This document shows, in pieces, positions 1 through 11,100 of a DNA stretch of 64,000 bases. Origin of the DNA: Beroe forskalii (Eukaryota; Ctenophora; Nuda; Beroida; Beroidae); the NCBI GenBank assembly GCA_011033025.1, contig WFMF01000014.1, positions 682,001 to 746,000 of the forward strand, given 5' to 3'. Every line of letters begins with the position of its first letter. The first letter of the stretch is position 1. Under the pieces are notes generated by a model that ran no database searches, was not told the origin of the DNA, and saw nothing but the letters and a program-made list of their open reading frames with translations. The position numbers and the translations under genes are program-made.

Positions 1-984
1 AACCTAATCAATACATACACTTTTCGAAATTTTTGTCCCAAATTCTTAGTATTTCTAGCAAAATTTTCAGATAACTGAATCAAAAGCAACAATTTTCAGC
101 ACTATTTTTTAAAACTTCCAAAATATTTTAATCAAAATTTTCCAAAGGTGCAACATCACCAATATTAAAATATATTTTCTTTATTGTTTATAGTACGGTG
201 TACCAGAAGGATAAGTTATTGTACCTTTTTTTAAAAATAGAAATAACTTATCCTCCTGGTACACGAGTGTGTCCCAAAAGGATAAGTTATTTTTTTATTT
301 TTGAAAAAGAAAAAATAACTTAACCTTCTGGGACACGAGTGTGTCCCAGAAGGATAAGTTATTTTTAATTTTAATAATAATATAATATAATTGTTTTGTA
401 ATGAATACAACACATTTAGGTCACTCTCATTCTTCATCATCATTCTTCATGTCATGCAGGCCCCATGCACCTCTACAAGGTACTCTTAGTTTTCTTTAAA
501 ACTGAGATACATTTTGATGCACCATTCTATCATGCTCTGATTGAAATAGTAATAATTTAAAATAAAAAAAGAAAGTCAGTTTTACCTATTTATACAGAAA
601 TATAATAATTTAACAGTTATGAATTAAAAATAAATAGCTGTCTATGAATTATGAAAAAATAGTCAATAAAAAAGGTCACTAGAATATAACTATGGAAAAA
701 AACAAGATACGACAAATAATAAAATAAATAAATTAGAACATTTATTACACGCTTAGACATTGTCAAATAGATATCTAGGAGGGAACTACTCTAGCCATTT
801 AAGCGTGACTAAAACTAAACTCAAAGGCTCAGATACCAAAAGTGTTTCATGTCAAAAATGTGCCCAAGGAAAATTTCATCTAATATAGAATATAATAAAA
901 TAAAGACATTTGTCATCATTAATTGTGAGAAAAAGTATTTATTCCTTTCTTTTTAGCAATGAAAGGGTTTTCCAAAAGATACTT

Positions 985-1205
985 ATTAAACTTTTCTTTG
1001 GCGTATCAAATAATTTGAATTACCTTCAATTTTATCAATGATAATATTAGAGATTTCCCAGAACTGGTTATCTAAACTAAAACAGTCTGCTTTGAACTTT
1101 TGTAAGTTTGTTTTGAATGAATTTACATCTTTTGATGACTTAACAAATGGTGGTAAGTTGTTCCAATACTTCTTAATTCTATCAGGTAGGAATAATTGCC
1201 TCAAT
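985..1205 (-). mobile_element. LINE remnant: C-terminal tail of a reverse transcriptase
   Basis: A 72-residue minus-strand frame reads LPDRIKKYWNNLPPFVK followed by a VNSFKTNLQKFK stretch. The pattern (R-x-x-x-x-WN-x-LP, then S-x-x-x-FK-x-x-L) is the usual end of the ORF2 protein in CR1/Jockey/L2-like LINEs. No RT catalytic motif is present, so this is only a 5'-truncated 3' end. It is buried inside the foldback element, with a palindromic module starting directly upstream. Family assignment is inferred from this one motif. Confidence 0.5.
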
Positions 1206-1494
1206 TTTAAGATATTAGCATCAACTTTAACATTTTGAAAAAGAAAAATAACTTATCCTTCTGGGACACGAGTGTGTCCCAGAAGGATAAGTTATTTTTA
1301 ATTTTGAAAAATAAAGATAACTTATCCTTCTGGGACACAATTGTGTCCCAGAAGGATAAGTTATTTTTAATTTTGAAAAAGAAAAATAACTTATCCTTCT
1401 GGGACACGTGTGTGTCCCAGAAGGATAAGTTATTTTTCTTTTACAATGTAGGCATGTGTACTGTGTATGCACACATCTTTCTTTGGAGAAGCTT

Positions 1495-1562
1495 TTCCTA
1501 AGCCCGCATAGGTGTGTGTGCGCGCCGCGCGCGAGCCACACAGGGATATACGTGTTTAGCAA
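1495..1562 (+). mobile_element. Short MITE, TTCCTAAGCCCGC family
   Basis: It runs from TTCCTAAGCCCGCATAGG to ATACGTGTTTAGCAA. The ends are weak inverted repeats (TTcCTAAgC against TTgCTAAaC). It is flanked by GAGAAGCTT and GGGAAGCTT, a 9-bp target duplication with one mismatch. The empty site, GGGAAGCTT once, is present in the opposite arm of the host inverted repeat near 1898-1906. A 9-bp duplication suggests Mutator-like mobilisation (inference). Confidence 0.6.
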
Positions 1563-1745
1563 GGGAAGCTTAAGCATGAAGCTGCACTGGGCAGGCGAGT
1601 CTGGCAGGAGTGTCATATATGGTGGCACACTTGTCAGGCGTTGCCTGATCCCCTTGCTAAACTGCGTTTCCCCTTTCTGCTTGCGCGGCATTACACCTAT
1701 GTGGCTTAGGAACTGACTCCCTACTTGCAGAGTAGTGTACTAGTG

Positions 1746-1811
1746 TTCCTGAGCCCGCATAGGTGTGTGAACGCGCCGCGCGAGCCAGACAGGGATATAC
1801 ATGTTTAGTAA
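1746..1811 (+). mobile_element. Short MITE, TTCCTAAGCCCGC family (diverged)
   Basis: Same head and tail as the 1495 copy, with a few substitutions (TTCCTGAGCCC at the head, ATACATGTTTAGTAA at the tail). It carries the same GC-rich CGCGCCGCGCG core. No clear target duplication is visible. Confidence 0.5.
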
Positions 1812-2625
1812 GGGGGTCAGGCAACACCTGACAAGTGTGCCACCGTGTATGACACTTCTGCCAGACTTGCCTGCGCAGTGCAGCTTCATGCTTAAGCTTC
1901 CCCAAAGAAAGATGTGTGCATACACAGTACACATGCCTACATTGTAAAATAAAAATAACTTATCCTTCTGGGACACGAGTGTGTCCCAGAAGGATAAGTT
2001 ATTTTTCTTTTCAAAATTAAAATAACTTATCCTTCTGGGACACACTTAGTCCTTTAGAAGGATAAGTTATTTTATTTTCAAAATTAAAAATAACTTATCC
2101 TTGTGGGACACACTAAAATTCCAGAAGGATAAGTTATTTTTCTTTTTCAAAATTAAAATAACTTATCCTTCTGGGATTTCAAAAGGATAAGCTGATGTTA
2201 TTTTTTCTTTTCAAAAATAAAAAATAACTTATCCTTCTGGGACACTCGTGTCCCAGAAGGATGTTATTTTTTCTTTTCAAAAATAAAAATAACTTATCCT
2301 TTTGGGACACAAGTGTACAGAAGGATAATTTTTTTCTTTTCAAAATAAAAATAACTTATCCTTCTGGGACACACTCGTGTACCAGAAGGATAAGTTATTT
2401 CTATTTTTAAAAAAAGGTACAATAACTTTTCCTTCTGGTACACCGTATATAGATGGGTTGTAGGATGTTACCCTACCCTCCGCCGCGCACGCAAGGTTTT
2501 CTGCGGGGAGTATGCAACACGACCCTCCAAACCTCCGAGTGTTGCGCGCAGGGATGGGAGAAATCCATCAATAGATGGGGAGTTGCTTGCTAAACACGTA
2601 TAGTACGTATACCCCTGTTATCGTG

Positions 2626-2878
2626 GTATGTCTCCCATGTAAACGGGGCTGAGTGACGTCACAGATCTAAAGGTCAATTTTTCTGTATCCTAAACCTTAG
2701 CAAAACCCTAACCAAAACCCTAACCGTAATCCTTACCCTAAACCTAACAAATCCTGACCCTAATCCTGACCCTAACAGTAACCTTTAAAGCGCTAGATGC
2801 GCTTAATTATATTTTTCTGAGTGACGTCATTGTCATAGATAATGAAGGCTCCCGTTTACATGGCCTGGGAGACTAGCC
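2626..2878. mobile_element. MITE with internal telomere-like CCCTAA tract (copy A)
   Basis: The ends are GTATGTCTCCCATGTAAAC and the related inverted sequence near GGGAGACTAGC. The flanks share GTTATCGT (left 617-624, right 2879-2886). The interior (about 2690-2790) is a degenerate run of CCCTAACC-type hexamers, followed by GACGTCATTGTCATAGAT. Two more copies lie at 3056 and 7319. No coding capacity. The inverted pieces on either side (TTGCTAAACACG at about 2588 and CGTTTAGCAA at about 2979) show that it entered an older inverted repeat. Confidence 0.6.
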
Positions 2879-2915
2879 GTTATCGTCGCGCTTCCTCAGG
2901 GAAGCGCCTAGGCTC

Positions 2916-2988
2916 TTCCTAAGCCCGCATAGGTGTGTGTACGCGCCGCGCGACGATAACAGGGATATACGCGTTTGCCGTTTAGCAA
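2916..2988 (+). mobile_element. Short MITE, TTCCTAAGCCCGC family
   Basis: It runs from TTCCTAAGCCCGCATAGG to GTTTAGCAA, with the usual CGCGCCGCGCG core and a short extra segment near the 3' end. It is followed by a GTTACCCTACCC stretch that recurs near 52230. Confidence 0.5.
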
Positions 2989-3055
2989 CCTATGCTCGTA
3001 TGTCGTAGACGCATGTTACCCTACCCTCGCGCGCGGCTTAACGTTCCACATTTGG

Positions 3056-3300
3056 GTATGTGTCCCATATAACTCTGGCTGAGTGACGTCACAGACCTAA
3101 AGGTCAATTTTTCTGTATCCTAAACCTAACCGTGACCCTAACCAAAACCCTAACCTTAATCCTAACCCTAACCCTAACAAATCCCTGACCCTAATCGACC
3201 CTAACTAGTCCTTAAAGCACTAGGTGCGCTTAACTATATTTTTCTGACTGACGTCATTATCATAGATAATGAAGAGCCAGGAGTTATATGGGACACTAGC
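3056..3300. mobile_element. MITE with internal telomere-like CCCTAA tract (copy B)
   Basis: The ends are GTATGTGTCCCATATAAC and the inverted GTTATATGGGACAC. A perfect 10-bp target duplication, CCACATTTGG, lies at 3046-3055 and 3301-3310. The interior has repeated CCTAACCCTAAC-like hexamers. The same host repeat without the insertion is readable near 52263 (CGTTCCACATTTGGACGTC), so both insertion and target are defined. A 10-bp duplication is typical of Mutator-like elements; the family assignment is inference. Confidence 0.75.
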
Positions 3301-3377
3301 CCACATTTGGACGTCACTTAGCAACCTCGCCATCCAGTCAGAAGAAATAGACGGGGCAACGTCCGTCGAATCTGTAC

Positions 3378-4701
3378 GGCGAAAGTATCATACCGGGTAT
3401 GATGGCACTAATTGAGATTCATTGGTACCAATGGTGATGGCTGAAATGGCACCCCCTTATCGCCATTGGTACCATTGGCGATCACCATTGGTACCACTAC
3501 CTTGGTGCCATTCCCTCTAATATGGCGATCTCGATTTGAAGTTTAGTAACGCTTCTTAATGGCGTCATTGACACCATTTAAATGACATCCGATGGCGATC
3601 GCCACGGCCAATGGTATACCTATACCATTGGCCGTGGCGATCGCCATCGGATGTCACTTAAATGGTGTCAATGACGCCGCGCCATTAAGAAGCGATACTA
3701 AACTTCAAATCGAGATCGCCATTAGAGGGAATGTCACCAAGGTTGTCATTCAGTCATTGGCGACAATGTCGCTATTGGAGCCATTAAAATGGTACCAATT
3801 TAATAACGACAGTGGTGCCATTGGCATCAATGGAACATTTGCAATTTGGCACCATCGGCGCCATTGGACGTATTGGTACCAATGGTACCACTGGCACCAT
3901 TTAAAATTAAATGGCATCAATGGTGCCAATGGCTCTATTGCTATCAATATCATTGACCCCAATGGTGCCACCAGCACCATAAAGATGGCACCAATTGTGA
4001 TATAATTGCGATGACGATGGCAATGATTCCAATGGTGCCACTAAAATTGTGCCATTGGTACCATAGGTGGCAATGGTACCATTGTTACCATGCACTCAAA
4101 TGGCACCATTGGTCACATTTTAAAATTAATGGTGCCAGTGGCACCATTGGTAGCAAATGCAATAGAGCCAATGGCACCATTGATGCCATTTGAATGGTGC
4201 CAGTGGCGCTAATGGCACCATTGGTACCACTTATCGCACTGGTTCCAAATGATCCATTGGTGCCAATGGCACCATTTGCATTGTTGGTATTAAAATGGAA
4301 CCATTTTAGTGGCGCCATTAGCACCAATAGCGTCATTGTCACCAATGGCAACATTGGTGCCTCACCCTTCTAAATCTAATGGCGATCTCGACTTAAAGTT
4401 AAGTATCGCTTCTTAATTAAATAGTGGCAATGGCGCCATTGCCACTATTTAAATAATAATAATAATTTATTTTTTGTCGCTTGACAACTCAAGTAGTTCT
4501 CACTACCTTGTTTAAATGGTTCCATTCGTATCCATTGGCGATCGCCAATGGTATTGGTACCAATGGCGATAGGGTGCACCATTGGTACCTTGTCAGCCAT
4601 CACCATTGGAACCAATGGATCTCCATTGGTGCCATCTAGGAGCGCCATTGGCACCAGTGGCGCCATTGGTGATATGTGCTACCCGGTATGACACTTTCGC
4701 C
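3378..4701. mobile_element. CCATTGG/GGTACC-rich foldback element, copy 1
   Basis: The left end GGCGAAAGTATCATACC matches the inverted right end GGTATGACACTTTCGCC. The interior is almost wholly short self-complementary words (CCATTGG, GGTACC, GGCGCC, GCGATCGC) arranged as imperfect tandem and inverted copies. A strong hairpin has arms of about 120 bp at 3498-3618 and 3621-3743. Open frames of 60-137 codons on both strands are repeat artefacts: the translations are runs of Asn, Gly, Thr and Trp on one strand and Pro, Leu and Met on the other. The related element at 22755-25100 marks the start of duplicated block 2. Confidence 0.65.
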
Positions 4702-4769
4702 TTCTGACCACATGCGTAATCCACATGATTGTACTTGTCTCGCAGATCTAAATTAATTAATTGAAATGG

Positions 4770-4786
4770 GTCTGACGACGTCAGAC
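4770..4786. repeat. 17-bp palindrome GTCTGACGACGTCAGAC
   Basis: A self-complementary 17-mer after ATGGG, repeated at 16557-16573 and 25169-25185. It behaves like the end of an unrecognised small element. The rest of 4702-5137 is the 3' flank of the vWA gene and holds nothing else I can support. Confidence 0.4.
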
Positions 4787-5137
4787 AAATATGTACAATG
4801 ATAATCAAAAATATGATCATACAATTTAGTGCAATTTTGGGCAGAAATGATCAAAATAAACTTTTAGTTTTAAAAAGATACAATACTAATACTATCCCAG
4901 AATAATTTGAAGCTCAAAGTTTGGTTTAACTGACTTACTGATAAGACCGGCCAATTACCAATGAGAGGAGATAATTCATTTAGATAGCATTTAAGAAAAG
5001 TTAATCGTTGGTTAAATTGTTCATGCTGAAAGTCAGGGTCAACCGATATATTTCACATAAATTTAACATGCAGTATCTTCTGTAATTGTACTTGTCCAGA
5101 GTTCTGAGATTGTTTATTTCCAGAAATAGCCTGCTGA

Positions 5138-8100
5138 TCACGCCTCACGGGGGTTTCTGCCCCTTCCACGAATACGATCAGCCTTGCTCTTGGCTCTATA
5201 GCCCCCCATCCAAGACTTGGAGTCGACAATCGCTTGCGCTTCTGCGGAAAATAATCATTTAACTGAAGTACAAGTACAAAGAATAATTTAACAAAAGTAA
5301 AAGTTTATGCAATGATTATGGAGCAATTCTACAGTACTACGACTTTCCTACAAAACAAAATAAATCAATCTAACTAAATAAATCTAAATATATGAATTAG
5401 CTAATTCAATAATCTGTCGCATGATCTACCTATCTGTTCTGCACACTCGCAAGCCCTCTGCTCCTGCTTGACAGCGTTACCCCCGAACTTGCAGGTCCTC
5501 ATCTGGTTACAGTTCCCGCCTTTCCTTCTGAGGAAGAAGTCAATCAGCTTTAAATGGGGATGGCAACAACGTGACTTTTATATCCCTCATAAATGAAGAA
5601 AATTGGGTGATTTCACCATTCTGACGTCACTTATTTGTCAATTAGGTCTTGCAGAAACAGACTGGAAATTTTCAGCTCAATCGGGTTCGGACAAGCTTTA
5701 AATTTCAGCTTTCTCGTCGCCTAAGAAACTAACCACCTGAAAAGTCCTAAAAAACCAGCGTTTGTGTGGTAGAAATAGTGTTTCTGGATACAGGGAGAAT
5801 ATCGAAAATCGGTGGACATAATTGCTGCGATGGTGTCAGTTTCATGATTTAAAAACATATTCACCATTTTTTGGTCACCCACGGGACCTCTATAATTATA
5901 TGAGCGACTAGAGCGACTGAAGGGTCAAAAACGGCCGTTCCTTGCCGAAAAACGGAACTTTCCTAAGCTCTAAGCGTATATAACTATTCTAGTAACTCAC
6001 CCCACACAGATTGACCAGTGTCCCCAAACACACTTCTCGACTTCCTCTGATGAACTATCGCAGGAGTTGGAGACTGAAAAGTGGGGTGTCAGACTGAGGG
6101 TTAGATTTTAGAATGAGATCAATCGTGGCAGACTAGATCGATATACAATTCGGATCAATTGAATCTTGAAGTTGACGCACATGTGCTTTCATCGTCCTTG
6201 CAGATTGCCTCAAAAGTCGTGGTCAGCTCGTACTCAGATGATACGAAGTTTGAAAATGGAAAAAAGTTTTTATCAAATGACACGAAGTCTGAAAATGGAA
6301 AAAAGTTTTTATCAAAAGTCGAATGATGAACAAACAACATGACTCCAATCAAAACGAACACCATAACAGAACTAACAGGAATAAGTTGATGTTTGTTGGC
6401 ATGAACTCCCAACTAACACCCCACTAACTTGCTTCCAAGAGAAGGTTGGCTAGTTCGTGGAACTGATCGAAGTAGTCTATCTTAGTGACCATCTCGAAGC
6501 CGGAGATACCCCTCAGCTCCGCCTCGTTTACATCGTCAGTCACTCCCAGCGCCACGATGTCTATACCGTCATCCGTCCTGTGGTAGGGAGAGGAGGGGTT
6601 ATAAATATATTGCTGTCCTTTTAGCGCGGCGCGTTGCATTGAAAGTACCTGGATCGCTGTCACGCACTCTTCAGGCGCGGTGTGTTTTACGCCGCGCAGC
6701 CAAAAGGTACTCATCAGGGCCGGTGTGTTTTACGCCGCGCCTCAACACCAGCTATATATACCGGGAAACTGGTCCGTTCCCTTTTCGTAGTAGCAGTTGG
6801 CAGACACAATATATGGAGCTAATTGGGAAATAATAGAAAGAAAGAAGTGTGAAAGTGTTTCGGATGTTAGGCTAGGAGTAGGACAAGGTTGTGTTTCACG
6901 AACCTCATTTGTGTGGCAATGGACACCGGGGAGCCTCCGACGTTGGACTTTCCGTCGGTTATCAGGATTGCAACCTTCTTGTAGCTGGAGGTTGCTTGAA
7001 GGAGCTGTCTCGCAACCTGGAAAGGGATGAAGTAGTGCATAGGAGAAATGTAGAAAGGCAATATGAGAAATTCTTCCCTTTTCTACGGCTTGCCCTTTAA
7101 TTTAGCTAAGATTTAGCAGTTAGGAGCCACCAACAATTATAAGTTACAACGATGCCCAATGGAACCCCCACACGTGAATCCTGTGTGGTAGGCTTTTATT
7201 CATGAGAGTATCCCCACGCATGTGACCGGTCATACACTTCTGTCAAGTCAGTACCACTTATGCAACCCTAGACCTGACTCGTCATTACATTAACAAGTTC
7301 AGGTTGGCCCGAGTCCGGGTATGTGTCCCAAACTTTTTGTATCCTTCACCTAATTATTGCCCTAACCAAAACCCTAACCTTAATCGTGACCCTTAACCTA
7401 ACAAATCCCGATACTAATCCTGATCCTAACCCTAGTCTTTAAAGCGCTTAACTACATTTTTCTGACGTCATTATCATAGATAATTAAGGCTCGAGAATTA
7501 TATGGGACACTAGTCCGAGTCCGGGCCCTAAGTCGTTGGCTAGAATACTTTGTCTTATCCAAAAGGCACCATATTTGGGAAGGGGGGAGGGACCTCCCAT
7601 CCACATCCACGCTGCTCCACGAGGGACAGAGCCTCTGTTGATAGAGAGCTTATTACTGGGGTCGTGTCTTCTCGCGGACAGATTGTAAGTTCAGGTCAAT
7701 TCTTGCTCTGATACTTGATAATGATTTTGGGTCATATCAAACTATTAAAAAAAATATGAGCAAAACAATTGAAAAATGAACTGGACCTTTTTTTGTCAGA
7801 TTTCTATTTACTTTTTGCCAAAAATCCCTCAAAATCCAGTTTAAAATTTTGCCGAAATGGACTTTATAGTTTCTATTTTTTGTTATAACTTCACCATTCT
7901 GAAATTTTCAGAGTCGCTTTGAAAATAAATTTCGCACCGAAATTTTGATTTAGGCCCCCAACATTTTTTTGACCACTAGAGCAAAAACGGGGATTTTTGC
8001 TCCAATCGCCAAAAAACATGAAAACATAGCCCAGTGACAGAACACAGTCAGCATCTCGCCGATCCCAAATTTCAGAAATACCAAATCACGTCTTCCATCA

Positions 8101-11100
8101 CCGGCATAGTTTTTCCCGAAATTATACATCATCAATTTTGTATCGTCTCACAGCATGAATCTACTTAGTGAGTGTGTTACTGTGTTTCGTTCATTAATTT
8201 GTTTATGGCGATTACACATCATTGTGCGCTGGGGGACAAGTATATACCCCAAAATAAAAAGCCGAGGTATTCGTGGTGACTGCCTTGCTGACGGAAGATC
8301 AGCCAAGTATTTGACATTCAGTTACGGCACTTGCAAAATAAAATATTATAATTTAAAATGCAGTAATAAAAATTTTCCTTGTGTTTGAATAATGAGCGTA
8401 ATTAAGCAAAGAATACTAAACCAATGACATCAAAATACCGTCAAAATGTCAAATTCTATCGCAACGAAAAGTTTTGCAGCTATCAGATAATGTCTTCACA
8501 CTCAGATCAGTGTTTTTCTACTTTCAGAGCGGAGACGTGATTTCAGATCACGTCTGCACGCTCAGATCAGCATTTTGCCACGCTCAGCGCGCAGACGTGA
8601 TTTTCAAATCACGTCTCCGCTCTGAAAGTGGCAAAACACTGATCTGAGTATGAAGACATTATCTGATAGCTGCAAAACTTTTCGTTGCGATGGACTATGA
8701 TATTTTGACGGTATTTTGATGTCATAAGTTCACAATTCTTCGCTTAATTACGCTTATTATTCAAACACAAGGAAAATGCTGAGAGTGGTAAAACGCTGAT
8801 ATGAGAGTGCAGACGTGATCTGAAATCACGTCTTCATTCTCATAAGTCATTGCGGGAGCTATAACGACATTTTCTGACCAATATCGACTCCAAGGCCATG
8901 CCTACGTTGTTAAGCTATGATAACGTGCCGTTCGAAATGGTGTATTTATTCAACGACGAAATTTGGTGAAATTGGTCATCTTAGAGAGCAAGTTAAAACG
9001 TTTAAATGATACGATAAACTTTAAATCAGGAGCTTTCGAAAATCATGTGATTATCGTCGTCAGCTGAAGATGGAAGGTGAGAGGATGCTTATAAATGAAA
9101 TGAGTGGTGTCAGGGAGTGGGGGATGGGTGGTGGGTGTGAGTGATCAGGTGACGGGATAATCAAATACAATATAATAAATTGGTCATGAATGTTGAATCG
9201 CCCTTTTGCGTCCAAAGCTATTATATAGTGATTATGATTATCGTCAATTTTTCGCCAAAATCACGTCTGGAGAAGGCCGACTTGTCGCCACGCTGAGCGT
9301 GGCAGATCAGCAGTGTTCTGTCACCGGGAAACATAGAAAACAAAAGTTTCGTAAGCGGAGGGCTATTCTGTTTCTAAGCAACATGAAACAGAAAAATGGC
9401 CAAGGCTAGAAAATTGGGAAAATGTTGTTTGAAAGTGAGGGTGTAACTGCAAAACTGGGGGCATTTCTCATGCGATAAGTATTTAAAATTGTTTAATTTA
9501 ACTAAGGATTACATCGTTCAAATCTTCGTAAAACAGTTGCCGCCGAGTGAGCTATTTATTAGAATTTTTGATGCGGTAAAAAGTATGATTTTATGATCAA
9601 TTTGCATTGGATAGGTACGGGGAAAAATGAAATATAAATATTAATATTTCTTAGCCTTTGAATTGTTATGATTCCCTGCACATTTTCTCATGTGGCATGA
9701 TTGACGGTGCTATGCAACATCTGTCATAGTTTTATAACAAAAGCTTAGGAATATTCTCATCTTAAGTGAGTAATAGTAATATGTATGACTCATACACATT
9801 ACTATTACTCATTTCAGATGAGAATATTTCAAAGCTTTTGTTATCAAAGCTTTTGAATTTTTCAAAGTTTCATGTGGCACGAATTGAGAGGTAACAGTAT
9901 TCACCTCATGACACACAATCACCCCGCAATCTTCTTACACGGCACGAGTGTATCCAGCCATTGCAGCCCTGTGTCTTACAAAATTATTGGATACTTCGAA
10001 AATTGTCCAATTTAATGTCTATTAAAACTGCTTTGCTGTACCATGGACTGAAACCACTCTGTCGCCAGTCGGATCCGATGTTTTGCTTATATAAATTTTA
10101 AAATTATCCTGTGTATCCTGAATTTAAAGTTTGTGTAGTTTAGCTAACAAATGCTTGTGAATTGTAATAATATTTGTGATTAGCAAATCTTAGCCAGATT
10201 CAAATGAAACCTTTTGCATCATGTTTGCTACGCGAAACTGCGTTTCATTGTTGTCTTTCGTTTGGGACTTTGGTCAGTGTTGCATATAATTATATAAGCA
10301 TGTGCCATGTATACATGAATATCCTTATAGAGAACTTTATTTAAAAGAGCCCAAGGAAATTGTGAGAAGCAAGAGATTGAGAATAAGTTATTTGTTTACT
10401 AAGATGCCTCATGTCAGGGTTTTGACAGTTTTTTCATCATTTTATCCCTCAAATTCAATAAGCATTCATGATTTGGTGTAAGCATAACATAAATCATCAA
10501 TTAAGACACTGACACAACATCCATGATCCAGCAGTGTCGTGATATGGACACTACCAACAGAGAAGGCAATGACGCTGATAAAGACGCTGATAAAGACACT
10601 GATAAAGACACTGATAAAGACGCTGATAAAGACACCGGTCAGAGCCTGAGTAACGGATTCAGCAACTGTACGCCTCTCTTTTGGCTAGCTACCGCAGCGG
10701 CATCTGTGGGTTGTGGCTTTCAACATGGCTACGCCCTTGCAATCCTTGGCAACACTCTACCCATAATCAAAAACAGGTTCGATGTCTCTGACGTTTACAT
10801 GAGTGGTATAGTAAGTGGGAATGCCCTGGGAGCTATTCTTGGAGCTGTGTTGGCTGGATATGCTGCTGACAGATTGGGCAGACGGAAGGCCCTCCTTCTA
10901 AACAGCATCTTCCTCAATGTCGGTTGGAGTTTGATGGCTGGTGCCCCTTCACAACATTTCTTTGGTGGGTAGAGTGGCGGTAGGGTTTTGGGGTAGGAGC
11001 CATCAGTCCTGGGGAACATGTTCTATCCGAGATATCCCCAGTCTCCCATCAGAGGCTTCATAGGGAACATGTTCACACTTGCCGGATCTGTCGGCTTTTT

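Larger units (their letters stand above)
1441..1947. repeat. Inverted-repeat element nested in the foldback element
   Basis: The sequence from 1441 (TTACAATGTAGGCATGTG) reads back in reverse complement from 1947. The arms are about 150 bp and differ at a few positions. The left arm is interrupted by a 68-bp MITE (1495-1562) that the right arm lacks at the same point, which gives an empty site for that MITE. Between the arms lie another MITE copy (1746-1811) and GC-rich sequence. Nothing coding is seen. Confidence 0.65.
194..2447. mobile_element. Large inverted-repeat (foldback) DNA element with 5-bp TSD
   Basis: The element starts TACGGTGTACCAGAAGG and ends with its reverse complement. It is flanked by TATAG on both sides (189-193 and 2448-2452), a 5-bp target duplication. 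Both ends (about 194-360 and 1950-2447) are built from repeated palindromic modules of about 50 bp, each with GATAAGTTATT arms around GTGTCCC or GAGTGTG centres; a third module cluster sits at 1246-1436. The middle holds a LINE reverse-transcriptase tail (985-1205) and a smaller inverted-repeat element (1441-1947). No transposase frame is visible, so it looks non-autonomous. Short open frames across the modules are by-products of the repeats. Family not assigned. Confidence 0.75.
8031..9329. other. 1.3-kb segment of vWA intron 4 present only in block 1
   Basis: Block 2 (about 28105-28130) runs straight from CATGAAAACATAG into AAAACAAAAAGTTTCG. Block 1 has this extra segment between two AAACATAG copies. 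It holds a 406-bp palindrome (8372-8777) and a truncated Penelope-like insertion (8980-9176). It is either a composite insertion with an 8-bp duplication or a deletion in block 2 through the AAACATAG microhomology. No gene is seen in it. Confidence 0.6.

Noticed and set aside
2690-3200. Possible telomere or chromosome end (CCCTAA repeats)
   Set aside because: The tracts are short, degenerate, confined to MITE interiors and flanked by unique genes; a third copy lies at 7.3 kb.
3592-4354. Several open frames of 60-137 codons on both strands of the CCATTGG region
   Set aside because: Translations are repetitive (Asn-Gly-Thr or Pro-Leu-Met runs) and arise from short palindromic words; they are not conserved in length in block 2.
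6424-6440. End of the vWA protein at the TAG after LLLEAS
   Set aside because: GCAA|GTTAGT is a good donor, and joining to TCTCC leads in phase into a thrombospondin repeat and a C-terminal exon with silent differences between copies.
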